DNA from: Flavobacteriaceae bacterium
GTDB taxonomy: Bacteria; Bacteroidota; Bacteroidia; Flavobacteriales; Flavobacteriaceae
Reading direction: 5' to 3'
Length of the DNA: 26,568 nt
NCBI GenBank assembly: GCA_030834365.1
Contig: JAURFJ010000006.1
Coordinates: 1-26,568 of the forward strand
Shown here: in pieces, positions 1 through 6,808 of the stretch
Numbering within the stretch: position 1 is the first letter of the stretch
Layout of the letters: each line of letters begins with the position of its first letter
The notes under the pieces: model-generated
Told to the model about the DNA's origin: nothing
Database searches by the model: none
The model's input: the letters and a program-made list of their open reading frames with translations, nothing else
Translations under genes and position numbers: made by a program

Positions 1-28
1 GCATGTTTACTACAAAGGTGCATCTGTC

Positions 29-51
29 TAAATTAGAGAAACACTAATTTA
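29..51. promoter_or_regulatory. Inverted repeat just upstream of the DCC gene start
   Basis: TAAATTAG (29-36) and CTAATTTA (44-51) are perfect 8-base inverted arms around a 7-base loop, ending two bases before the GTG start at 54. It could be an operator for the DCC gene or a remnant of a terminator for a gene left of the window. The arms are AT-rich and no T-run follows, so an intrinsic terminator is the weaker reading. Confidence 0.35.
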
Positions 52-53
52 TT

Positions 54-401
54 GTGAACAAGCCCACTATTATTTACGACTCGCACTGCACCTTCTGCAC
101 CGCCTCAATAGATTGGGTGGCCAAAAGAGATCCCAATCAGTTTTTCGCCTTTGAACCATCTGGCTGCGATCAAACGTCTATATGGCTCAAAGAGCGCGGA
201 ATAGATGCCCAATTGACTGACAAAACGATCATTTTAATTAAACCGGGTGAGGGCTGGTTCATAAGAGCTGAGGCAATAGGTGAAATTTGCGCTCACCTGA
301 GTCCTAAACCTTGGTGGTTCTTCCTCTTTACCGTTTTTCCAAATTCGGTTTTAGATATCGGCTACAAGCTCGTATCCTATACTAGGCGCTGGAGTAATTG
401 A
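54..401 (+). CDS. DCC-family thiol-disulfide oxidoreductase-like protein (DUF393)
   Basis: A 115-residue protein opening with a beta strand and a D9-x2-C12-x2-C15 motif (YDSHCTFC), the signature of the DCC/DUF393 family. These are small thioredoxin-like proteins predicted to do thiol-disulfide exchange; no substrate is known for most. The usual Gly after the Asp is Ser here. The C-terminal part is rich in Trp and Phe (WWFFLF near 87-92) and ends in YTRRW, resembling the family tail, so the protein looks complete. The start is GTG at 54; an in-frame TAA lies at 45-47, so no longer form is possible. Its 3' end overlaps the convergent QEGLA gene by 25 bases. The family call is firm; the role is unknown. 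A link to the facing ligase/hydrolase operon is only positional. Confidence 0.85.
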   Translation: MNKPTIIYDSHCTFCTASIDWVAKRDPNQFFAFEPSGCDQTSIWLKERGIDAQLTDKTIILIKPGEGWFIRAEAIGEICAHLSPKPWWFFLFTVFPNSVLDIGYKLVSYTRRWSN

Positions 402-1525
402 GCTACCTCTTTGTTCAGTGGTTTAGCACTGTTAAACGTAGTGCTTTGATAAGTATTAGGGTTCATTAGGCCCTGCTGCTCGAGTATAGGCATCATATGC
501 TGGTAGTCAGAAGCGGTTTTACCGGCCAACAGCCAGTTCATGGTCTCATCATTCGGATGCTGCTGTATCAACTCGATAAATCCTGGTAAATAGAGGCGAT
601 CTTTAGTAAATCCTCCTCCCCTATATAAGCGTGTTACTAGTTTAAAAGCATGGTCTCTTGAAAGCTTATACTCGCCTACTAGTTGATCGAAGCTAGCTGC
701 AAACGATTGACCTTTAATAACATTATCGGCCAGCACAACCCTAACAGCCAATTCAAATATTCGATCAAAATTTAAGGCTCCCGAATAGTACTCGGCCAGA
801 ACCGCTAACCCCTCTTGGGTTTGAACGTTAAATGGAAAGCCTAAGCTAAAGATCTTGAGTCTCTGATTCTCAGCATTAAAGGTAGTTACCAGATGCACAC
901 CTATCTCATGATTGGCTAGCGCTTCTAACTCTAATGCCGAGAAGTGCTCTCCCCGTTTGAGTATAACTGATTTTTTGCTGTTACTCACCATAGCTTTCGA
1001 GCTCATATGCGTAGCTGATTTTACGGTGACGTTAAATCCGTATTGGTTCACAAATGAATTCATGTACTCAAGGGCCTCCTCAGTAGTGTGCAATCGTTGA
1101 CTACTCGTTAAGTTTATTTTACTCTTTGACGCTTTAATAAGTGCATGGGCGCGCTGCAGGTCTAGTGCCGATGGTGCACCAAAGGTTTTTAGGCTCGATC
1201 GTAAAAACAACTCTTTTTTCCCAACATGTTCTACGCAATCTAAAATACCACTGAAATACCACCTAAGCTGCTCATACAGCTCAGCAATTGCCTCATTTTC
1301 AATTTTTTGCATTTCGAGCTTAAACAACTCTTTTCGTATGGCTCGCAGGTTTAAGGTACACTTGGGGTAGCGAAAAACAGGGTCAATACTATAACCGCTT
1401 TTGTAAAATTTTTGACGTTCTTTTTCGGCATTGATCGGATTGATGTACAGTAATAATTCGACCTTATTTAGCAGTTGGTAGAACCGTAGGTCAATCTGTT
1501 GAAGCTTGGCGAACGGTGCACTCAT
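377..1525 (-). CDS. QEGLA-motif protein, DUF1704/MATCAP-family metallopeptidase
   Basis: A 382-residue protein with HEIGVH at 206-211 (HExxxH gluzincin-type zinc site) followed by QEGLA at 237-241, whose Glu is the likely third zinc ligand. An RGGGFTKDRLYLPG stretch near 302-315 is also typical of the family. This is the bacterial 'flavohemoglobin expression-modulating QEGLA motif' family, Pfam PF08014 (formerly DUF1704), which also contains the eukaryotic tubulin carboxypeptidase MATCAP. All expected catalytic residues are present, so an active zinc carboxypeptidase is a reasonable prediction; the substrate is unknown. There is no signal peptide, so it is probably cytoplasmic. The ATG overlaps the stop of the upstream amidohydrolase gene as ATGA, implying translational coupling. 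It is the last gene of a five-gene minus-strand run. Confidence 0.88.
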   Translation of the reverse strand: MSAPFAKLQQIDLRFYQLLNKVELLLYINPINAEKERQKFYKSGYSIDPVFRYPKCTLNLRAIRKELFKLEMQKIENEAIAELYEQLRWYFSGILDCVEHVGKKELFLRSSLKTFGAPSALDLQRAHALIKASKSKINLTSSQRLHTTEEALEYMNSFVNQYGFNVTVKSATHMSSKAMVSNSKKSVILKRGEHFSALELEALANHEIGVHLVTTFNAENQRLKIFSLGFPFNVQTQEGLAVLAEYYSGALNFDRIFELAVRVVLADNVIKGQSFAASFDQLVGEYKLSRDHAFKLVTRLYRGGGFTKDRLYLPGFIELIQQHPNDETMNWLLAGKTASDYQHMMPILEQQGLMNPNTYQSTTFNSAKPLNKEVAQLLQRLV

Positions 1526-2334
1526 AACCCAGAAAGAAGCATTTTATCTATAACTGTTTGAAGTTTATGCGCGGTTTCTTCAACTTTTTCAGGGTAAACT
1601 TCAGCAGTTAATTCGTCGCAGAAGTACTTTTTAAATTCTGTAGCTAACACCAAACAGTTTGCATGTTGATTCATCAATTGTTGTAAGAAAGCTCCTTTTC
1701 CAAAAAAGGTGTTGTTCTCGGCCACCCAAAACGTATCAAAAGAATGCGCCAAAAGATTTAAATAGCGTTCAATATAGGCTCCCCAAATCTTATGATTAAC
1801 CTGTGAAGTACCCACGTTTATTTCGGGTACTTCTCGCTCCCAGCGTTTGTAGTTATAACTGTGAATATCAAATACGATTAGAGGTCGATTTGAAAACTGT
1901 TGCTCTAGTGAGTCCATTAGGTGATGAATGACAGTATAACAGCGCTTGTAGCGCTGTAGGGCCCCTGCTTTTTGCTCATCGCTCAAGGGAATGGTCCAAA
2001 CAGATTTTCCCCAAGCCGTATCGTAAATGGCCTCGCTGGGTATTCTATTCAGGTCGTAATAGTAGCGGCTATCCAGACCACTAAAAACTATAGGACAGCC
2101 CTGAATGAATGATTTAGTATAGGGGTCTTCTTCGTACAAGCGCTCAGTATCAGAAAGTGCACATTGGTCGCTAAGACTCTCAGGCAAATAATGCCCGTCA
2201 TGAATTGCTGCAGCTATCATAGGTGCATAGCGCTCTATTTTAAGGTGAAAGCAACGAAAGTTATCGATGGCCTCAAAGGGCTCTCTTCTATCGATGAGAT
2301 CTAAAATAGCTTCGATCTTTAATTCAGCCACCAT
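1522..2334 (-). CDS. N-formylglutamate amidohydrolase-like zinc hydrolase
   Basis: A 270-residue protein of the FGase family (PF05013), relatives of HutG-type N-formylglutamate deformylase that share a metallocarboxypeptidase/aminoacylase-like fold. Visible motifs are HDGH at 45-48, SRYYYDLNR at 89-97 (substrate carboxylate region), FDIHS at 155-159 (zinc-ligand His), INVGT at 172-176 and ATEFKKYF at 231-238. It should hydrolyse an amide on an amino-acid-like substrate. No histidine-degradation genes are nearby, so a hut role is unlikely here. A TTG at 2343 would add three residues, but the ATG at 2334 is preferred. The gap to the upstream ligase stop is then 14 bases, and the stop overlaps the next gene by four bases. 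It is probably cytoplasmic. Confidence 0.85.
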   Translation of the reverse strand: MVAELKIEAILDLIDRREPFEAIDNFRCFHLKIERYAPMIAAAIHDGHYLPESLSDQCALSDTERLYEEDPYTKSFIQGCPIVFSGLDSRYYYDLNRIPSEAIYDTAWGKSVWTIPLSDEQKAGALQRYKRCYTVIHHLMDSLEQQFSNRPLIVFDIHSYNYKRWEREVPEINVGTSQVNHKIWGAYIERYLNLLAHSFDTFWVAENNTFFGKGAFLQQLMNQHANCLVLATEFKKYFCDELTAEVYPEKVEETAHKLQTVIDKMLLSGL

Positions 2335-2348
2335 TAACTGCAACTGAA

Positions 2349-3380
2349 TTAAGAATCTTGAACTTCCGAACGGAGTTTCGAGCGACGGTGAATCTTAAAC
2401 AACATGTCGTCTACCTTTTCTTCTATAAAATCAACCACTTTGCGCTGAACCTTGGTTTTGTTCATTTTATTTACGGGAACTACTCCTCCTGGCGACATTA
2501 CGTTTACCTCTATCAACTTGCCGTTGATCACATCTATACCAACAAAAAACAAGCCGTCTTTGACCAATTTCGGCCCAATTTTCTTGCAAATATTGAGTTC
2601 GTGCTTGGTTAAACTGTGTTTTTGGTAGGTTCCACCCGCAGAAAGATTTGATCGGTGATCTTTGGCATCTGGAACGCGCCTAACCGCACCTATAGGTTCT
2701 CCGTTGAGTAATAGAATTCGAATATCACCCTTCTCTGCCCCTTCTACGTACTCTTGTAAAATCACGTAATTGAATGATCCGTCTGCATTCGTGAGGTAAA
2801 AATCTAAAAGTGAATTGATGTTTTTCATCGCCGATTTCTCAATCAAAATGACTCCTGAACCACCGTAGCCATTTAACGGCTTTAAGATCATCTTATCTGA
2901 ATTGGAATCTTCTATCTGGCGAATGAGGTACTCTTTATTCTTAGAAACGTGTGTGTTCGGAATGATATCTTCGTGAATATTACCAAAGGCGGCAGTGTAT
3001 AATTTGTTATTGGCCTCTCTCAACCCTTCAATAGAATTTAGAATGAAAACGTCGTCTTTAACGCTGTCTAAAAAGTTCAACATCAGCGGGTCCATAGGCG
3101 GATTGGCGCGCATAAATATGCAGTCAAAACCAGCTAACGGAAGCATCTGATGCTTAAACGAGCAGCTTTTGTAAAACGCTTTGATATTAAGGGAAATCTT
3201 CGAGGGGGGATTGATCACCTGACAAAAGGCTGAAGTTACTCGATCTCTTATGGTGAGGTTTCCAGGGGTACACAAGGCTACCTTATGCCCTCTTAGTACG
3301 CACTCATGAATAAACGTTAAGGTAGTATCTCTTTCGGGGTTGATGTTCTCCCAAGGATACATCAGAAAACAAATGTGCAT
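2349..3380 (-). CDS. GshB-like ATP-grasp ligase
   Basis: A 343-residue ATP-grasp enzyme resembling prokaryotic glutathione synthetase along its whole length. It has a MYPWENINPERD opening, MRANPPMDP near 90-98, an ATP-binding LKPLNGYGGSGV loop at 166-177, QEYVEGAEKGDIR at 209-221, RSNLSAGGTY at 243-252, and the metal-binding GIDVI...LIEVNVMSPGG ending at 299. GshB joins gamma-Glu-Cys to Gly with ATP. Here the mobile loop after NLSAGG differs from the GGRG of E. coli GshB, and no gshA (glutamate-cysteine ligase) is present nearby, so the substrate may not be glutathione precursors. A C-terminal tail of about 20 basic/polar residues extends past the usual end. It lies 16 bases after the symporter stop and just upstream of the amidohydrolase, probably in one operon. 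Confidence 0.87.
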   Translation of the reverse strand: MHICFLMYPWENINPERDTTLTFIHECVLRGHKVALCTPGNLTIRDRVTSAFCQVINPPSKISLNIKAFYKSCSFKHQMLPLAGFDCIFMRANPPMDPLMLNFLDSVKDDVFILNSIEGLREANNKLYTAAFGNIHEDIIPNTHVSKNKEYLIRQIEDSNSDKMILKPLNGYGGSGVILIEKSAMKNINSLLDFYLTNADGSFNYVILQEYVEGAEKGDIRILLLNGEPIGAVRRVPDAKDHRSNLSAGGTYQKHSLTKHELNICKKIGPKLVKDGLFFVGIDVINGKLIEVNVMSPGGVVPVNKMNKTKVQRKVVDFIEEKVDDMLFKIHRRSKLRSEVQDS

Positions 3381-3396
3381 AGTGCGCGTGCTAGAA

Positions 3397-4716
3397 TTAG
3401 TTCTTTAGATCGTCTATATGATCGTCCCAGTTTTTTGGCTTGGGCGTATTCAGTTTATTCAACTTTTTGGCAATTATGGTAGCCACTGTTGCATCACCAG
3501 TCACGTTAACCACTGTTCTACACATATCAAGAGGTCTGTCGACGGCGAAAATTAACGCCAACCCGATAGCCAGTTTATCTGCCGGAAAGCCCACTGACTC
3601 AAGCACTATAACTAACATTACCATGCCTGCTCCAGGAACCGCTGCTGCACCAATAGAGGCTAACAACGCCGTTAAGATAATGGTTAATTGATTTCCCAAT
3701 GTTAATTCAAAGCCAAGTGCTTGAGAAATAAAAACGGCTGCAATGGCCTGATAAACACTTGTTCCGTCCATATTAATAGTGGCACCGACAGGCAAGACAA
3801 AACTGCTTACTTCTTGATCTACTCCCACATGTTCCTCTAATCGCTCCATAGTAACCGGTAGGGTTGCCGCACTTGAAGAGGTGGAGAAAGCTAGTAGTTG
3901 TGCCGGACTAATTTGGGTTATGAACCAGAAAGGATCCTTTTTGACTACGAATTTGATAAGTATCATGTAAAATACAATCATCATAAATAGCCCTAACACC
4001 AAGAGCCCTGAGTATTTCATTAGGGCAATTAGCAATTCCGGATTGTTGCTAGAAACTACAACACTTGAAAGCAAGGCGAATACAGCATATGGTGCCGATA
4101 ACATAATGAGATCAACCATCTTCAAGATCACATCGTTAAGCGTATCAAAGAATTGCTTAATTGGCTGAGCGCGCTCCTCACCAATGAGCAACATAGAAAT
4201 GGCAAAGAAAATGGCAAAAAATATGACCTGCAGCATTAATCCATTATCAGATAAAGCAAAAAACACATTATCAGGCACCATGTCGATCACGAATTGTAAT
4301 GGACCCGCCTGTTGTTGGGCAGTGGCTGTAGCAATCTTTGAAGTGACACCACTGTCATTAGCATAAGTGGCCGTAAGTTTTTCAACGGTTTCAGGACTGA
4401 TGCCATCTCCAGGCACAAATACATTTACTAGGGTAAGACCTATGAAAATGGCCACAAGGGTGGTCATCATGTAAAGGCCAAAGGTCTTTAACCCCATATC
4501 TTTAAACTTGGCAATGTCTTTGAGGTCTGAAATACCCTTGATCAGTGAAGCGAGAATCAAGGGTACGGCTATAAGTTTTAAAAGCCGCACAAAAATGGTT
4601 CCTAAAGGCAGTATCCAATTGGTGACAAATTCATTTCCCCAAGAGAAAAAAGTCATGGAAAATCCAAACAACAGACCTGCAACCATTCCAATAACTATCT
4701 TCCAGTGCAACGCCAT
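3397..4716 (-). CDS. Dicarboxylate/amino acid:cation symporter (DAACS/SLC1 family)
   Basis: A 439-residue inner-membrane transporter of the GltP/DctA/SLC1 family. It shows the serine-rich re-entrant hairpin STSSSAATLP at 278-287, the NMDGT motif at 315-319, a second hairpin region around GAAAVPGAG, and the substrate-binding helix D397-x2-R400-x3-N404-x3-D408. The Arg in that helix is the residue that in this family selects acidic side chains, so glutamate, aspartate or a C4-dicarboxylate is the likely substrate, driven by Na+ or H+. The frame is open upstream by 33 codons, but those would lie inside aroC. Starting at 4716 leaves a two-base gap after the aroC stop and a normal N-terminus, MALHWKIVIGM. 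It is second in the minus-strand run and may feed an acidic amino acid to the downstream ligase or hydrolases (inference). Confidence 0.93.
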   Translation of the reverse strand: MALHWKIVIGMVAGLLFGFSMTFFSWGNEFVTNWILPLGTIFVRLLKLIAVPLILASLIKGISDLKDIAKFKDMGLKTFGLYMMTTLVAIFIGLTLVNVFVPGDGISPETVEKLTATYANDSGVTSKIATATAQQQAGPLQFVIDMVPDNVFFALSDNGLMLQVIFFAIFFAISMLLIGEERAQPIKQFFDTLNDVILKMVDLIMLSAPYAVFALLSSVVVSSNNPELLIALMKYSGLLVLGLFMMIVFYMILIKFVVKKDPFWFITQISPAQLLAFSTSSSAATLPVTMERLEEHVGVDQEVSSFVLPVGATINMDGTSVYQAIAAVFISQALGFELTLGNQLTIILTALLASIGAAAVPGAGMVMLVIVLESVGFPADKLAIGLALIFAVDRPLDMCRTVVNVTGDATVATIIAKKLNKLNTPKPKNWDDHIDDLKN

Positions 4717-4718
4717 AC

Positions 4719-5786
4719 CTACTTGATTTTTGTATTTCGATTTAAAAGTATGTGATCCGCAATAACCAGGGCGGCCATTGCCTCCACAATAGGAACCGCT
4801 CTGGGAACCACGCAAGGGTCGTGCCTTCCTTTTCCATGCGTTTCCTCAATTGCGCCCTCAGTGGTGAGTGTTTCATAGGGCTGAAGTATAGTAGCCACGG
4901 GTTTAAACGCCACATCAAAGTAAATATCCATGCCGTTAGATATTCCACCCTGTATGCCTCCACTATAGTTCGTTTTGGTGCTTCCGTCGCTATTAAAATA
5001 ATCGTTGTGGTCACTACCAAACATGGCAGCACCTTCAAAACCGCTTCCGTATGCAAAGCCCTTTACCGCGTTGATAGATAGCATTGCAGCGCCTAGATTA
5101 GCGTGTAATTTTTGAAATACGGGCTCTCCTAATCCTACAGGAACGTGTTTGATAACGCAGCGAATCACTCCGCCAACCGTGTCTCCCTTTTTCTTCACTT
5201 GACCGATGTAATCGATCATTTTTTCGGCCATTTGTGGGTCCGGACACCGCACTATGTTCTCTTCTGCCCTACTCAGGTCTAGTTCGGTATAAAACTGATC
5301 TAGCCGCATCGTTCCCACCTGGTTCACATAGGCCTGAACATGAACAGGGGATATGAATTGTTTAGCAATAGATCCAGCAACCACCCGTGCGACGGTTTCT
5401 CTTGCCGATGATCGACCTCCTCCCCTGTAGTCTCGAAAACCGTACTTCTTGTCATACACATAATCGGCATGAGAGGGCCTATACGAATCTTTTATGTGCG
5501 AGTAATCTTTTGATCGCTGATTGGTATTTTCAATACTGAAACCAATAGGGCTTCCGGTGGTAATTCCTTCAAAGATTCCGGAGTGAAAGACCACTTTATC
5601 GGCCTCCTTACGCTGTGTGGTGATCTTTGATTGACCTGGTTTACGCCGATCTAATTCGAGTTGCACCAGACTTTCATCGATCTTCAATCCTGCAGGGCAT
5701 CCGTCAATGATGCCGCCTAAAGCTGAACCGTGAGACTCACCAAAAGAGGTTAAACGGAATATATTACCGAAACTGTTTGAGGCCAT
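4719..5786 (-). CDS. aroC: Chorismate synthase
   Basis: A 355-residue chorismate synthase, which converts 5-enolpyruvylshikimate-3-phosphate to chorismate using reduced FMN, the last common step to Tyr, Phe and Trp. Signatures are SFGESHG at 14-20, RRKPGQS at 48-53, a GSPIGF segment near 78-83, RPSHADYVY at 103-111, RGGGRSSARET at 121-131, and the GRHDPCVVPRAVPIVEA block near the C-terminus. Length is normal for the bacterial enzyme. The ATG at 5786 is followed by the standard MASNSFGNIFRLTSFGESHG opening. It is the first gene of the minus-strand run; the symporter starts two bases after its stop. A weak -7-like TATTTTAG lies on the minus strand at 5820-5813. Confidence 0.97.
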   Translation of the reverse strand: MASNSFGNIFRLTSFGESHGSALGGIIDGCPAGLKIDESLVQLELDRRKPGQSKITTQRKEADKVVFHSGIFEGITTGSPIGFSIENTNQRSKDYSHIKDSYRPSHADYVYDKKYGFRDYRGGGRSSARETVARVVAGSIAKQFISPVHVQAYVNQVGTMRLDQFYTELDLSRAEENIVRCPDPQMAEKMIDYIGQVKKKGDTVGGVIRCVIKHVPVGLGEPVFQKLHANLGAAMLSINAVKGFAYGSGFEGAAMFGSDHNDYFNSDGSTKTNYSGGIQGGISNGMDIYFDVAFKPVATILQPYETLTTEGAIEETHGKGRHDPCVVPRAVPIVEAMAALVIADHILLNRNTKIK

Positions 5787-5932
5787 ATTCCCTTAATTTA
5801 AGGATTGTGCGGCTAAAATAGAACTCTTTTTCTAGACTTTATCCTTAACCTTTTATTATCACAGTGTTCATGATTAGTTAAGTTTTAAGTGCATTACACT
5901 GTATTAATTTCGCTTCAATACGCTGATACACA
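5787..5932. promoter_or_regulatory. Divergent aroC / lpxH-like intergenic region
   Basis: This 146-base gap is the largest in the window and should hold both promoters. CCTTAATTTAAGG (5791-5803) is a 13-base palindrome just 5' of the aroC ATG. ACAGTGT (5861-5867) and ACACTGT (5896-5902) are 7-base inverted arms 28 bases apart. TAATTTCG at 5905-5912 is one mismatch from the TAnnTTTG -7 box and sits about 20 bases before the TTG start of the lpxH-like gene; the nearest -33 candidate is only a T-run at 5883-5886. No small gene or RNA is apparent. Confidence 0.45.
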
Positions 5933-6808
5933 TTGAAGAAACGAAAAATTGACATTGCTATTATCTCCGACGTTCATCTAGGAACATACGGGTGTCACGC
6001 CGATGAGCTCATTGCCTATCTAAATAACATTGAACCAAAGAAGCTTATTTTGAACGGTGACATTATAGATATATGGCAATTCAGGAAGCGTTACTTTCCG
6101 TCTTCACACCTTAAGGTGCTTAAAAAAATTATCGGAATGGCCTCCAAAGGCACCGATGTATACTACATAACCGGAAATCACGACGAGATGTTACGTAAGT
6201 TTTCTGGCAATGCCATGGGGCGCTTCAAGATTTGCGATAAACTAGTTCTAGACCTAGGAAAAGAAAAGGCCTGGATCTTTCATGGAGATGTGTTCGATAT
6301 ATCTATTCAAAACGCCAAATGGCTTGCGAAATTAGGCGGATGGGGTTATGACCTTTTGATACTGCTCAACAAGGTAGTAAACTGGTTGTTGTTGAAAATG
6401 GGTCAGGAAAAGTATTCACTTTCTAAGCGCATAAAAAACAGTGTTAAGGGTGCCGTAAAGTACATTCAGAACTTCGAACGAGTAGCCGCTGAATTGGCCA
6501 TCGACAACGAGTACGATTACGTTATTTGTGGGCATATTCACCAGCCTAAAAAAGAAATATTCCAGAATAGCAAAGGAAAGACCACCTATTTAAATTCGGG
6601 CGATTGGGTTGAAAACTTGACGGCCTTAGAGTACAGCTTTAAACGCTGGAGGATTTATCAGTACAATCACGACAAACTGTCTCCGTTCTTTGTGGATGAA
6701 GACCTTAAAGAAATGGACATAGATGAATTGATTGCCTCAATCACTAAAAAAGAAGAGGGCCTACGCAATATCGAAATCGTCGAAGACAATTCTAACGACG
6801 AAGATTAA
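5933..6808 (+). CDS. UDP-2,3-diacylglucosamine diphosphatase-like metallophosphoesterase (LpxH family)
   Basis: A 291-residue calcineurin-like phosphoesterase with the full metal-ligand series SDVHLG 12-17, NGDIID 41-46, GNHDE 81-85, HGD 117-119 and GHIHQP 200-205, plus a NSGDWVE segment at 221-227. This arrangement matches the LpxH/LpxH2-like family that cleaves UDP-2,3-diacylglucosamine to lipid X in lipid A synthesis at the inner face of the cytoplasmic membrane. It is about 50 residues longer than E. coli LpxH, with extra helices around 140-185 and an acidic tail ending NSNDED. The start is TTG at 5933: an in-frame TGA at 5924-5926 rules out anything longer, and MKKRKIDIAIISDVHLG is a natural opening. 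Its TAA overlaps the convergent dehydrogenase stop. LpxH activity is likely but not certain for this subfamily. Confidence 0.82.
   Translation: MKKRKIDIAIISDVHLGTYGCHADELIAYLNNIEPKKLILNGDIIDIWQFRKRYFPSSHLKVLKKIIGMASKGTDVYYITGNHDEMLRKFSGNAMGRFKICDKLVLDLGKEKAWIFHGDVFDISIQNAKWLAKLGGWGYDLLILLNKVVNWLLLKMGQEKYSLSKRIKNSVKGAVKYIQNFERVAAELAIDNEYDYVICGHIHQPKKEIFQNSKGKTTYLNSGDWVENLTALEYSFKRWRIYQYNHDKLSPFFVDEDLKEMDIDELIASITKKEEGLRNIEIVEDNSNDED

Noticed and set aside
912..1100. Plus-strand 62-codon frame inside the QEGLA gene
   Set aside because: It is antisense to the conserved zinc-site region and has no family resemblance.
1522..2334. HutG of the histidine degradation pathway
   Set aside because: No hutH, hutU or hutI in the window, and the neighbours are a ligase and a peptidase, so a different amide substrate is more likely.
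4717..4815. 33-residue N-terminal extension of the symporter
   Set aside because: It lies inside aroC, has a Gly/Cys/Ser-rich composition unlike the family and adds no transmembrane segment.
4742..5081. Overlapping open frames on both strands inside aroC (about 104 and 109 codons)
   Set aside because: The aroC protein matches its family along the full length in its own frame; these frames have no recognisable motifs and are shadows.
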